The notes beneath the pieces were generated by a model that was not told the origin of the DNA, did no database searches, and saw only the letters and a list, made by a program, of their open reading frames with translations. A stretch of DNA of 64,000 bases from assembly GCA_034422735.1 (NCBI GenBank), contig DAOUJL010000076.1, positions 21,356 to 85,355 on the forward strand, given 5' to 3'. Source of the stretch: CATOSD01 sp034422735 (GTDB lineage Bacteria > Chloroflexota > Dehalococcoidia > Lucifugimonadales > CATOSD01). Both the position numbers and the translations under genes were made by a program. This document shows, one piece after another, positions 34,527-43,457 of the stretch (positions are counted from its first letter, which is position 1; every line of letters starts with the position of its first letter).

Positions 34527-37418
34527 CTACAATGCCTCCGCCAGCACCTCCGCCAGGTGCAGCGCGCGCCGACCCGTCCCCTGCTCGATCTGCTGCCGGC
34601 ACGACACCCCCTCCGCCACAACTCCCACTCCCTCGTCGTGCGACCGGATCGCCGGAAACAGCGTCTGCTCCCCGATCTGCATCGAAATGTCGTAGTGCTC
34701 CTTCTCGAAGCCGAACGACCCCGCCATGCCGCAGCAGCCCGACGGTATCTCCGCCGCGTCGCACCCCGGCAGCGCCCGTAGCACCCGCATGGCCGCCTGC
34801 GTCCCCACCAGCGCCTTCTGGTGACAGTGGCCGTGCAGCAGCACGCGCTCCGGCGGCCGCGAAAACTCCAGCGTCGCGCCCTCCTCCTCTATGGCGTGCA
34901 GCACGAACTCCTCCAGCAGCATCGTATTCTCGCTGACGCTGCGGGCGTCGTCTCCTCCCAGCAGGTCCACGTAGTCGTCCCGGAAGCTCAGTATGCAGCT
35001 CGGCTCGATTCCCACCAGCTTGGCCCCGCTCTGGACGTGCGGCAGCACCGAGCGCACGTTCGCCGCCGCGCTCCGCTTCGCCTTGTCCATCATCCCCTTG
35101 GACAGCATCGGCCGGCCGCAGCACCGCACGCGCGGCACGATAACCTCGTAGCCCAGCGCCTCCAGCACCTTCACCGAGGCCATCCCCAGGTTGGGGTGAT
35201 TGTAGTTGGTGAACGTGTCCGGATACAGCACCACCTGGCCCCGCGCCGCGTCCGCGCGCAGCCGCTCCGGCCTCGTCTTGAACCACTGGGTGAACGTCTG
35301 CGCCGCGAAATCGGGCAGTTGCCGTCTCCGGTCTATGCCAACGTAGTCGTCCATCATGTTGCGCACGAATCCGAGCCTCAGCGGCAGGTTCGACAGCGGC
35401 GCGAACATCGACCCCAGCGCGCTCCACCGCGCCACGTCGCCGAAGATCCTGTCCCGCAGCGAGTGGCCGTTGGCCTCGTGGTACTTCCCCAGGAACTCGT
35501 ACTTCAGCTTGGCCATGTCCACGTTGGACGGGCACTCCGCCTTGCAGCCCTTGCACTCCAGGCACAGCGCCATCACCTCGTGCATCCGCTCGCCCGTCAT
35601 CGCCTCCGCCGGCAGCGCCCCCGACATCGCCGCCCGCAGCGCGTTCGCCCTGCCCCGCGTCGAGTGCTCCTCGTCCCGCGTGACCATGTACGACGGGCAC
35701 ATCGTGCCCCCCAGCACCTTGCGGCACGCGCCCTGGCCGTTGCACATCTCGATAGCGTGCGCGAAGCTGCCCTCCACCGAGTAGTGGAACCCGGTCGTGG
35801 GCGTGAGCGCCCTGTAGGCCGGGCCGATTCGCAGGCTGTCCGTCATGGGCGGCGAGTCCACGACCTTGCCCGGGTTCATTATGCCCTTCGGGTCGAACGC
35901 CGCCTTCACCTGCCGGAAGGCGTCGTACAGCGTGCTGCCGAACATCTTCTCGTTGAAGCCGCTCCGCACCAGCCCGTCGCCGTGCTCGCCGCTCATCGAG
36001 CCGCCGTACTCCAGCACCAGGTCGCTTATCTCCTCCGCGATGGACACCATGCGGTCCACGCCGTCCTGCCGCTTCAGGTCAATTAGCGGCCGGATGTGCA
36101 GGCAGCCGACGCTCGCGTGGCCGTAGTAGCCCGCGGTGGTGCCGTGCTCCTTCACTATCTCGTCGAAGCGCCGCACGAACTCCGGAAGCACCTCCGGCGC
36201 CACGGCCGTGTCCTCCACGAACGGAAGCGGCTTGGCGCTGCCCGGCGTGTTCATCATCAGCCCAAGCCCCGCCTTGCGCACGTCCCACACCTTCGTCTGC
36301 TCCGCCGGCGTCATCAGCCGCCGCATGGCGTAGCCCATGCCGCCGCGCCTCATCCGCGCCTCCAACAGGTCGAGCTTGGCCGTCACCTCCGGCTCGGTGT
36401 CTCCGACGAACTCGACCACCAGTATCGACTCGGGATCCCCCTCGATGAAGTCCGTCAGCCGCGAGTAGACCAGGTTGTTGCGCGCCTGCCGCAGTATCAT
36501 GCTGCCGATGTGCTCCACCGCCGCCGGCTCCAGCTCCATCGTCGCCACCGTGGCCTCCATCGACTCGATCAGGTCGTTGAAGTGCAGCACGCCCAGCGCC
36601 CTCACTTTGGGACGCGGCACTATCTTGACCTTGGCCTCGGCGATGGTGACCAGCGTCCCCTCCGACCCGACCGCGAACCGCGCCATGTTGAACGCGCTCC
36701 CCCCCACGAACTCGTCCAGGTTGTAGCCGGAGACCCTCCGCTGGATTCGCGGATAGCGCGCCAGTATCTCGTCGCGGTGCGCCTCGCCGACTGCGAACAG
36801 CTTGCGGTAGATGTCGCCCTCCAGCCCCTCGCCGCGCATCTTCGCCTCGAGCTGCCCGCCGTCCAGAGCGCCGAAGTGCGCCCGGTCCCCGTTGGACAGG
36901 ACGACGTCCATCTCCAGCACGTTGTCCACCGTCTTGCCCCACAGCGGAGAGTGCGCGCCGCAGGAGTTGTTGCCCAGCGCGCCGCCCACGTTGCCGCGGC
37001 TGCTGGTGCTCGGGTCCGGCGTGAACAGCATGTTGTAGGGCGTGAGGTGATGGTTCAGCTCGTCCAGGATGATGCCCGGCTGCGTTCGCGCCCAGCCCTC
37101 CTCCGCGTTCACCTCCACCACGTTCCGCATGTACTTGGAGAAGTCCATGATCACGGACTGCCCCACCGTCTGCCCCGCCAGGCTGGTGCCGCCGCCCCTC
37201 GGCAGCACGGACACGCCGTGGCGGTGGGCGGCCTCCACCACCGCGATCACGTCCTCCGCGTTGCGGGGCAGCACCACGCCCACCGGCTCGATCTGGTAGA
37301 TGCTCGCGTCCGTGGCGTACAGCAAGCGCGTCATCTTGTCGAAGCGCACCTCGCCGTCGACCACGCGCCGCAGCTCCTCTGCCAGCGCCTGCGTATCGGA
37401 ATCAATCTGAGCAACCAT
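34527..37418 (-). CDS. GlcD-GlcF-type fusion: FAD oxidase with 4Fe-4S and CCG domains
   Basis: This 963-residue protein, probably a D-lactate/glycolate-type 2-hydroxyacid dehydrogenase, has an N-terminal FAD-binding half (PRGGGTSLAGQTVGQSV about 74-90; RGNVGGALGNNSCGAHSPLWGKTVDNV about 142-168; FAD_oxidase_C about 240-540). Two 4Fe-4S sites follow (CNGQGACRKVLGGTMCPS and CLECKGCKAECPSN, about 575-645). Two Cys-rich CCG domains lie near 740-950 (RVRCCGRPM; SGCCGMAGSFGFEKEH). GlcD and GlcF are separate in many bacteria; this single-chain form is known in actinobacteria and Chloroflexota. Electrons presumably go to quinone or another acceptor. Start ATG 37418. Confidence 0.92.
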   Translation of the reverse strand: MVAQIDSDTQALAEELRRVVDGEVRFDKMTRLLYATDASIYQIEPVGVVLPRNAEDVIAVVEAAHRHGVSVLPRGGGTSLAGQTVGQSVIMDFSKYMRNVVEVNAEEGWARTQPGIILDELNHHLTPYNMLFTPDPSTSSRGNVGGALGNNSCGAHSPLWGKTVDNVLEMDVVLSNGDRAHFGALDGGQLEAKMRGEGLEGDIYRKLFAVGEAHRDEILARYPRIQRRVSGYNLDEFVGGSAFNMARFAVGSEGTLVTIAEAKVKIVPRPKVRALGVLHFNDLIESMEATVATMELEPAAVEHIGSMILRQARNNLVYSRLTDFIEGDPESILVVEFVGDTEPEVTAKLDLLEARMRRGGMGYAMRRLMTPAEQTKVWDVRKAGLGLMMNTPGSAKPLPFVEDTAVAPEVLPEFVRRFDEIVKEHGTTAGYYGHASVGCLHIRPLIDLKRQDGVDRMVSIAEEISDLVLEYGGSMSGEHGDGLVRSGFNEKMFGSTLYDAFRQVKAAFDPKGIMNPGKVVDSPPMTDSLRIGPAYRALTPTTGFHYSVEGSFAHAIEMCNGQGACRKVLGGTMCPSYMVTRDEEHSTRGRANALRAAMSGALPAEAMTGERMHEVMALCLECKGCKAECPSNVDMAKLKYEFLGKYHEANGHSLRDRIFGDVARWSALGSMFAPLSNLPLRLGFVRNMMDDYVGIDRRRQLPDFAAQTFTQWFKTRPERLRADAARGQVVLYPDTFTNYNHPNLGMASVKVLEALGYEVIVPRVRCCGRPMLSKGMMDKAKRSAAANVRSVLPHVQSGAKLVGIEPSCILSFRDDYVDLLGGDDARSVSENTMLLEEFVLHAIEEEGATLEFSRPPERVLLHGHCHQKALVGTQAAMRVLRALPGCDAAEIPSGCCGMAGSFGFEKEHYDISMQIGEQTLFPAIRSHDEGVGVVAEGVSCRQQIEQGTGRRALHLAEVLAEAL

Positions 37419-37510
37419 AGGAGCAACCTTGTGTGTGGACTACCGGGGGTGGACTGCTGGCAAGTTACCAGATACACGCTGCTATGACAATCGCCGCGGC
37501 AGGCGCCACA

Positions 37511-37560
37511 GTCCCTTCCCCCTCGCAGGGGGAAGGTGGGGAAGGTTAGGATGGGGGTGA
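37511..37560 (+). repeat. Hairpin-tail repeat family A, copy 8
   Basis: Loop TCGCA, with an extra GGGGAAGG before the tail (duplicated arm). The minus-strand stop of the next gene (37546-37548) is inside the tail. Confidence 0.92.
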
Positions 37561-38721
37561 AGGCGTCGCCACGGCCCGTCTCCGCAGCGGCTGCCCCCTG
37601 CGATACGTCGCCACCCGCCATACCCACTCCGCCGGCCCGTACACGAACCGGCCCAGCCACGCCTGCGACCACCACAACTGCAAGCCCCACACCGCGAACA
37701 CGAACACCAGCACCGCGCTCCGGTTCACGTAGTCAGCATCGCCAAGCAGCGTCGTCAGCACAAGCACCCCCAGCACCGTCTGCGCCAGGTAGTTCGTCAG
37801 CGCCATCCGTCCCACGTTGCGAAGCCACCGCTTCAACCGGCTGTCCGCCCGGTTGCTCCACAGTATGATGATGCTCATGTACGCCAGCGAGGCCGGAATA
37901 GTGCCCAGCGTGTTCGGAATCTGGCCCACGAACGCGATCTCGCGGGAGTAGTCGCTCGCCGCCGTCACCACCACACCCACCACCGCAAGCGGCAGCCCGA
38001 TTCCAAGGCCCACGATCGCCGTAAGCCGGTACGTCCTCGGCGACAGGCCCCCGTCCATGAACCCCGCGCGATAAAGGCCCGCGCCAATGAGAATCAGCCC
38101 CAGCGCGCGCAGGAAGTAGCCGAGCAGCACCGGCACGCCGATCGCCTCCTCGGTCGGGAACTCACCCGGCGTCCACAGCCCCGCGAGCGACACGTCGCTG
38201 GTGTTGGCCATGTACTGCGCGATCAGCGCGCACCCCACGGAAAGCGCGAACGCGCCAACACCTGCGGAGACGAGCGCCCGGTTCGGCAGCTTTCGCAGCG
38301 CGACCAGTACCACCGCCGCCGCCGCGTACGCGACGAGCACGTCGCCCTCCCAGACGAGCGTGTGCGCGATGCCGATGAGCAGCAGCAGCGCGTTGCGCCA
38401 CAGGTTCAGCGTCACCGCGCGCCTGCCCCTTGCGCTGGCGCGGTCGATGAACAGGATCATTCCCGCGCCGAACAGCAGCGAGAACAGCCCCATGAACTTC
38501 TGGTCGACGAACACCTCGCCCGCGACGCCCACCGCCCAGTCCAGCCACATCTCCGACCCACCCGCCGACAGGTTCAGATAGGGGCCGGTCCCGAACCTGA
38601 ACGACACCGCGTTCATCAGCAGAATGCCCAGCACCGCCACCCCGCGAATCAGGTCCAGGCTGACAATCCGCTCCGACTCCCGCACCGGCCCCGCTTCGGG
38701 CGTCTGGGTCTCAATTGCCAA
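37546..38721 (-). CDS. DUF418-family integral membrane protein
   Basis: This 391-residue protein begins with the family motif RIVSLDLIRGVAVLGILLMNAVSFRFG and FSLLFGAGM, and has about ten hydrophobic helices. The C-terminal DUF418 block contains NVGRMALTNYLAQT and ends AQWLGRFVYGPAEW-like sequence (SQAWLGRFVYGPAEWVWRVATY). Related YeiB-type proteins are of unknown function, possibly transport or acyl transfer. TTG 38721 starts after GGAG. The final residues ATPSPPS and the stop come from a family A repeat. Confidence 0.87.
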   Translation of the reverse strand: MAIETQTPEAGPVRESERIVSLDLIRGVAVLGILLMNAVSFRFGTGPYLNLSAGGSEMWLDWAVGVAGEVFVDQKFMGLFSLLFGAGMILFIDRASARGRRAVTLNLWRNALLLLIGIAHTLVWEGDVLVAYAAAAVVLVALRKLPNRALVSAGVGAFALSVGCALIAQYMANTSDVSLAGLWTPGEFPTEEAIGVPVLLGYFLRALGLILIGAGLYRAGFMDGGLSPRTYRLTAIVGLGIGLPLAVVGVVVTAASDYSREIAFVGQIPNTLGTIPASLAYMSIIILWSNRADSRLKRWLRNVGRMALTNYLAQTVLGVLVLTTLLGDADYVNRSAVLVFVFAVWGLQLWWSQAWLGRFVYGPAEWVWRVATYRRGQPLRRRAVATPSPPS

Positions 38722-38755
38722 AGAGATGCACTCCTAAATTCGGATGCCAATCAAT

Positions 38756-38796
38756 GTCCCTTCCCCCTTGATGGGGGAAGGTCAGGATGGGGGTGA
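38756..38796 (+). repeat. Hairpin-tail repeat family A, copy 9
   Basis: Loop TTGAT, tail TCAGGATGGGGGTGA; between two genes on the minus strand. Confidence 0.92.
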
Positions 38797-38806
38797 AAGA
38801 TGCCAC

Positions 38807-39613
38807 TCACCCCACCTCGATTTCCAGCCGGCAGTGGTCGCTTGGCCCCCACTCATCCACCTCGTTCAGCGCCCGCACCGTGACAGACTCCGCCATGCCC
38901 TCGGACGCGAAAGCGTAATCGAGCTGGTTGTTCGCCTTCGCTGGCGACGAGCCGATGTTGTAGTACGTCGGAACGTTCAGACTGTCTTGCGGCAACCATC
39001 CCGGCCACGGGTCGGCCTGCCGCCCGTTGGGATACTGCGGCCCGACGAAGGGCAGCCCGATAGCCTCCATGCGGTCGAACACGGTATCGTACCGCCGTTT
39101 CCAGTATTCGTTCTTGCCGTAGCCATGCCAGATGGTGACGTCGCCCGCGGCCACTATGCGGTGCCCGCGCTGTCTCCCGATAAACAGCGACAGATCGGAG
39201 ATGATGCGGTGGACCGAGGCGTCGACTATGTTCCAGCTAGTTGGGGGGTGGGACTTCTCGTATGCCGCGCAGATCGAGGCCGCGACGAACCGCTCGACGC
39301 CCGGCGCGGTGATTATAGCCGCCGCAATCGACCCCGGGTGGCTGACCACGAAGTCGCCGGCTTGGGCATCGGCGATCGGCACAGGCGTGAGCCACTCTAC
39401 CTCTACGCCATCCGACAGCTTCACGGCGGTCGCTCTCGAAATCCTATGACCGCGCGCGTCAAGGAACGGCGCCGGGTCCACCTCGACCCTTCCGGCCACG
39501 TCGTCAGGCGGCGTCACCGCCTCCTGCAACAGCGCGACTTCCGCGTCGCAGCCCAGCAGGAATTCCCAAGAGGCACGCTTGCCCGCCATATTCCAGCAAA
39601 CTAACTTCACCAA
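38807..39613 (-). CDS. Endonuclease/exonuclease/phosphatase-fold enzyme
   Basis: This 268-residue protein has the EEP-fold motif order: LVCWNMAGK (first strand, Asn), VALLQEA (metal Glu), VAAGDVTIWHGY in place of the usual GDxN, LDYAFASEGM and the C-terminal SDHCRLEIEV with the catalytic Asp-His pair. The GDFN-like Asn is replaced by a Thr/Ile context, so activity might be altered. No signal peptide. Substrate (DNA, nucleotide or phospholipid) unknown. TTG or GTG start at 39613/39610 after AAGGTG. Confidence 0.78.
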   Translation of the reverse strand: MVKLVCWNMAGKRASWEFLLGCDAEVALLQEAVTPPDDVAGRVEVDPAPFLDARGHRISRATAVKLSDGVEVEWLTPVPIADAQAGDFVVSHPGSIAAAIITAPGVERFVAASICAAYEKSHPPTSWNIVDASVHRIISDLSLFIGRQRGHRIVAAGDVTIWHGYGKNEYWKRRYDTVFDRMEAIGLPFVGPQYPNGRQADPWPGWLPQDSLNVPTYYNIGSSPAKANNQLDYAFASEGMAESVTVRALNEVDEWGPSDHCRLEIEVG

Positions 39614-39649
39614 CTTACACCTTCCCGTCGTGATTCAGCCTTCCTAATT

Positions 39650-39715
39650 GTCCCTTCCCCCTCGCAGGGGGAAGAGCCTGCCCTGAGCTTGTCGAACGGG
39701 TTAGGATGGGGGTGA
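39650..39715 (+). repeat. Family A repeat with nested module E, copy 10
   Basis: A-type hairpin, then module E (39677-39699) with one base change, then TTAGGATGGGGGTGA. It is the same composite as at 30721. Confidence 0.92.
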
Positions 39716-39740
39716 CACCACTCGAAGCGGCCCCCCTCCC

Positions 39741-40874
39741 TTAACCCACGAACGCATCCAGAATCCCCTTCTTCGCCGCAACCCCCTCCCGCGTACGCGT
39801 TATCAGGCCCATCTCGCTCAGCGCGTTCAGGTCGCGGGTAATGGTCTTGTCCGTCTTTCCCGCATAAGCCGCGGCCAGCCTCGGCGTGAGCAGCCGGAGG
39901 TCGCGCCGAGGCGCCGGTTCGTCGCGCTCGGACAGGTCCAGCACCAGGTGCCTGCGCCTGACGTCAGTTGGGCTTGAGCGGTCTCGGAACCTCATGTGAA
40001 CGTAGTTGGTCCACATATCCTCTCGCATATGCCGCTTTATCGCGTTGACTTGGTCCGTCAAACCGTCCACGAACCCCTGCAGCGCGTACACCAGAAACTC
40101 CATCACCCCGTTGGGCGCCCTGCTCGATGCATCCAGTCTGCGGTAGTACTCGCTACGGGTATCGTTGTAGTGGTTGCTCAGTAAGTGCGTGGCGGGATTC
40201 GGCACGCCCGCGCCAAGCAGTATCTGGTACTCCACGAGACGGGCCACTCTGCCGTTACCGTCGCCGAAAGGATGAATCCAGGCAAGGTACAGATGCGCAA
40301 CCAGCGCCTTCACGACGGGAAGCGACAGCTTCGAGTGTCCCAGTTGGAGGTCCATGCCATCCAGCCAATCGCACAGGCGGCCCAGCAGATACTCGCAATC
40401 CCTCGCGGGCGCGCCCCTGTAACGCGCGACCCCGACTTCGTGCATGCGCACCTCGCCCGCCACGACGCCCTCGTCCAGCTCCAGCCCATCCAGCACCACG
40501 CCGTTCAGATACTTGACCCTCTCCGCGTTCAACGTCGGAAGTGTATCGACGTCGAGCATCTCGTTGAATCCGCGCAGAATGTTCTTGACCTCTACGCCCA
40601 GGTACTCTTTCGATGGCGGCAACTGGAGCTCGCCCCGAGCCAGCAAGCCGACCTGTTCCTGTGTCAGCGTGTTGCCCTCTATGGCCGTCGTCGCCTGTGC
40701 GCCCTTCTCCAGCGAGACCAGATTCAACTCCTCCGCGGTCTCAGGCATAAGAGGGATGCCGGATATGACCTCGCACTTCGAGCAGGCGTCTCCCAACAGG
40801 GTCCAGAACCTCGCGGGAGCCCTGCTGAGATCCAGCTCGAAGGTTATCCACGGGTGAGTCTCCAGATAGCCCAA
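39741..40874 (-). CDS. Fic-family AMPylase-like protein with C-terminal winged helix
   Basis: This 377-residue protein has an intact Fic core HPFGDGNGR (201-209), the motif for AMP transfer onto protein hydroxyls. The inhibitory [ST]xxxE[GN] helix is visible as TTAIEG (62-67), N-terminal to the core, which makes it an autoinhibited class II Fic. A Fic N-terminal domain precedes it and a winged-helix DNA-binding domain ends it (TDKTITRDLNALSEMGLITRTREG, about 346-370). This architecture is widespread in bacteria and usually chromosomal and solitary. Targets unknown. TTG 40874 start after GAGGGG. Confidence 0.92.
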   Translation of the reverse strand: MGYLETHPWITFELDLSRAPARFWTLLGDACSKCEVISGIPLMPETAEELNLVSLEKGAQATTAIEGNTLTQEQVGLLARGELQLPPSKEYLGVEVKNILRGFNEMLDVDTLPTLNAERVKYLNGVVLDGLELDEGVVAGEVRMHEVGVARYRGAPARDCEYLLGRLCDWLDGMDLQLGHSKLSLPVVKALVAHLYLAWIHPFGDGNGRVARLVEYQILLGAGVPNPATHLLSNHYNDTRSEYYRRLDASSRAPNGVMEFLVYALQGFVDGLTDQVNAIKRHMREDMWTNYVHMRFRDRSSPTDVRRRHLVLDLSERDEPAPRRDLRLLTPRLAAAYAGKTDKTITRDLNALSEMGLITRTREGVAAKKGILDAFVG

Positions 40875-40985
40875 AATGCCCCTCGCCGCTCAGAATACGC
40901 CCGACATCCGGTGTCCCTACATTTTACAGCCCGTTTTGTCCCTTGCAAATGTCCGCTACTGACCGGAAGCGGACGCGCCCAATCA

Positions 40986-41015
40986 TTGACATCACGCGCC
41001 CATGCTGGCTATGAT
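40986..41015 (+). promoter_or_regulatory. Promoter of DapA-like/MfnB-like unit
   Basis: TTGACA (40986-40991), an 18-base spacer and TATGAT (41010-41015), about 107 bases before ATG 41122. Confidence 0.6.
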
Positions 41016-41121
41016 GAAACCTGTGCGGCGCGCCCCCGCGACACGCCCGGGCGCGCCCGACGACCCGCCCCAAACCCGGGCGCGAACACGAACCACGACG
41101 GACAGGCCTGGAGGCGCACAC

Positions 41122-42084
41122 ATGGCCGAATACACCAAGGACGAAGCCCTCGACTGGGCGCGCGAAAACCTCCGCGGACAGTGGACCACCCTGATGACGC
41201 CCTTCACCCCGGACGACGAGCTGGACGAGGACGGCCTGCGCGCCAACATCCGCCACATCCGCGAGCTCGGCACCCAGGGCGGCGGCTGCACCTGGGGCAT
41301 GGGCGAGTTCTGGAGCCTCACCCGCGAGGAGCGCCTGCGCGTCTACGACGTCGTTGCCGACGAGGCCGGCGGCGACTGGCCCATCGGCGCCCACGTCACC
41401 CACACCTCCTACAAGAGTATGCTCGCCCTCGCCGACCACGCCGAACAGGTCGGCTTCGATCTGCTCATCGCCGCCGCGCCCTACATGGTGACCAAGACCG
41501 AGGACCAGGTCGTCGACTACATCAAGCTGCTCGCCGACCACACCCCGCTCGCCATCATGTTCTACAACTCCCCACAGTTCGGCATCGTGATGAGCGCCGA
41601 CGGGCTGGACCGCATCTGCAAGCTCCCCAACGTGGTGGGCGTCAAGGAGGCCAGCTTCAACCAGGAGCTCTCAATCGAGGCCCATCTCCGCATCGGCCGC
41701 GACGCCATCATCAGCACCCCCGACGAGTGGATCCTCCGCAAGGGCAAAGAGCTTGGCTTCGAACAGCAGGTGATGTTCGCCAACACCTCCGACTGGCGCT
41801 TCGACCGCCCCGGACGCAACTACTACGTCCAGTTCATCGACCGCGCCATGCGCGGCGACCTGGACCTCGACTTCTACGACGAGCACATCGCGCCCGTCAA
41901 GCAGATATCCGACAAGTGGTGGGGCCGCACCGTCCAGAAATTCGGCGGCGCCCTGCCCGTCCCACTGTGCAAGTACTGGGGCGAGCTGATGGGCATGGCC
42001 GGAGGCCACGTCCGAGCGCCCCACGGCAACCTCACCGACGAGGAGAAAGAAGAACTCAAGGGCGACCTCGAAGGCTTCATCTAG
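41122..42084 (+). CDS. Dihydrodipicolinate synthase-family aldolase/lyase
   Basis: This 320-residue class I aldolase-type barrel has WTTLMTPFTPDDELDEDGLRANI, GGCTWGMGEFWSLTREER (the phosphate/carboxylate loop), MFYNSPQFG (active-site Tyr) and VVGVKEASFNQE (Schiff-base Lys). It is probably not lysine-pathway DapA, because the TWGMGEF loop departs from GTTGE and a long C-terminal extension follows. The family includes lyases for sugar acids and other keto acids. ATG 41122 follows GGAGG. It is followed, 61 bases on and past a hairpin, by the MfnB-like gene, which may share a transcript. Confidence 0.85.
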   Translation: MAEYTKDEALDWARENLRGQWTTLMTPFTPDDELDEDGLRANIRHIRELGTQGGGCTWGMGEFWSLTREERLRVYDVVADEAGGDWPIGAHVTHTSYKSMLALADHAEQVGFDLLIAAAPYMVTKTEDQVVDYIKLLADHTPLAIMFYNSPQFGIVMSADGLDRICKLPNVVGVKEASFNQELSIEAHLRIGRDAIISTPDEWILRKGKELGFEQQVMFANTSDWRFDRPGRNYYVQFIDRAMRGDLDLDFYDEHIAPVKQISDKWWGRTVQKFGGALPVPLCKYWGELMGMAGGHVRAPHGNLTDEEKEELKGDLEGFI

Positions 42085-42097
42085 CTTTGCCGTCGTC

Positions 42098-42117
42098 ATT
42101 CCCGCGAAAGCGGGAAT
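42098..42117 (+). terminator. GAAA-tetraloop hairpin between aldolase and MfnB-like genes
   Basis: ATTCCCGC GAAA GCGGGAAT, a perfect 8-bp stem with a GNRA tetraloop. It is a widespread bacterial intergenic repeat; here it could attenuate transcription between the two genes. No T-run. Confidence 0.5.
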
Positions 42118-42145
42118 CCACTCAGACACCAGCCGGGAGAATCAG

Positions 42146-43141
42146 ATGATACTGATGGTTAGCGTCCAGAACCTTCCCGAGGCCCTCCAGGCCGTCAAGG
42201 GCGGAGCGGACATCGTAGACGTGAAGAACCTCCAGGAGGCCCTGGTAGGCTCGGCCCACCCGCACGTGGTCAAGCAGGTCCGGGACGCCGTGCCCATGGC
42301 CAACCACGCCAGCGTCACCCTCGGCGTCGTCCCCAACCAGGTCGGCACCGTCGCCATGGCCGTCTACACCGCCGGCGTCCTCGACGCCACCTCGGTCAAG
42401 GTCGGCTTCATGAACACCGAGTACGACGCCGCAGTCGAAACCCTCCTCGCCTCCCGCGAGGCGCTCGAAGGCTTCGACACCAAGCTCATCGGCTCCCTTT
42501 TCGCCGACAACCCCCTCTACGACGGCCTCGACGCCCACCACATGCCCCAACTCGCCGAGGACGGCAAGTGCGACGGCTGGCTCATCGACACCCTCACCAA
42601 GGACGGCCGCAACCTGTTCGACTTCATCGCCGAACCCGAGCTGCGCGCCATGGTGTTCGAGAGCAAGCAGCAGGGCATGAGCACCGCCCTCTCCGGCCAC
42701 CTGCGCCTCGACGACCTCGACGAGCTCTCGCGCATCAACCCCGACATCGTCGGCGTGCGCGGCGCCGTCTGCGCCAAGGGCGAGCGCACCTCCGGCGTCT
42801 ACTGGGAAGCCGTCGCCGAATTCAAGCGCCAGCTCGACATGCGCCAGACCGGCGAGATCGACGTCTTCTCCACGCCCGCAGCCTCCTCCAACGGCGACGG
42901 CGCCAACGGCGTCTCCGAGAACGGCTGGGTGATCATCGACGGCACCGGCAAGACCTGCGCCGGCATCATCGCCGCCCTCTCCGAGCACATGTCCCGCGAC
43001 GGCAGCTCGTTCGTCGAAGTAATCATCCCCGGCGTCCTCAACACCTACGACGTCATCGAGTGGGCCGAGAACGAAAAGCACAGCATCATCACCCAGCGCA
43101 AGGACCCCAACGGCGCGATGAGAATGCTCATCCAACCGTAG
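42146..43141 (+). CDS. MfnB-like (furfuryl phosphate synthase) protein with TusA-like tail
   Basis: This 331-residue protein has residues 1-235 that follow MfnB/UPF0264, the barrel enzyme that condenses two glyceraldehyde-3-phosphates to the furan precursor of methanofuran. MVSVQNLPEALQAVKGGADIVDVKN places Asp25 and Lys27, and SVKVGFM places Lys85, at the positions recalled as catalytic in archaeal MfnB. After a Ser/Asn/Gly linker (about 245-262), residues 263-331 look like a TusA/SirA sulfurtransferase-like domain (WVIIDGTGKTCAGIIAALSEHM, FVEVIIPGVLNTYDVIEWAENEKHSI), retaining one Cys but not the usual Cys-Pro. Such a fusion in a bacterium is unusual and its product is unknown. Confidence 0.8.
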   Translation: MILMVSVQNLPEALQAVKGGADIVDVKNLQEALVGSAHPHVVKQVRDAVPMANHASVTLGVVPNQVGTVAMAVYTAGVLDATSVKVGFMNTEYDAAVETLLASREALEGFDTKLIGSLFADNPLYDGLDAHHMPQLAEDGKCDGWLIDTLTKDGRNLFDFIAEPELRAMVFESKQQGMSTALSGHLRLDDLDELSRINPDIVGVRGAVCAKGERTSGVYWEAVAEFKRQLDMRQTGEIDVFSTPAASSNGDGANGVSENGWVIIDGTGKTCAGIIAALSEHMSRDGSSFVEVIIPGVLNTYDVIEWAENEKHSIITQRKDPNGAMRMLIQP

Positions 43142-43154
43142 CATGGAGTATTGA

Positions 43155-43457
43155 TTGGAAACCGTCTCGAACGTGGCGCTGATAATAGCGATGGCGCGGG
43201 ACATCTTGCTCTTCGTCCTGCTGCTGGCGCTGCTGGTGGGCGCGCTGATAGTCATCAAAAAGCTGTCCGCGCTCATCACCGAGGCCCAGAAGGTCGTGAC
43301 AAACACCAGAGAAATGATCGAAACGCTCACCGAGAACGTCGTCGAGCCCGCCGCTTCCAACTCCGGCGTGGCCTACGGCGCGGGCAAAGTGGGCGCATTC
43401 ATACTCGGCTTGAGAAAGAACAAGCGGAGGAAGGGAGACAACGATAATGGCAAGTAA
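43155..43457 (+). CDS. Small membrane protein, DUF948-like
   Basis: This 100-residue protein has one N-terminal transmembrane helix (IIAMARDILLFVLLLALLVGALIVI), then an amphipathic segment with coiled-coil character (LSALITEAQKVVTNTREMIETLTENV), then a basic tail (RKNKRRKG). This layout is like small DUF948-type proteins of unknown role. TTG 43155 is preceded by GGAG at six bases. It overlaps the YtxH-like gene by 11 bases and follows the MfnB-like gene by 13, so the genes are probably co-transcribed. Confidence 0.68.
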   Translation: METVSNVALIIAMARDILLFVLLLALLVGALIVIKKLSALITEAQKVVTNTREMIETLTENVVEPAASNSGVAYGAGKVGAFILGLRKNKRRKGDNDNGK

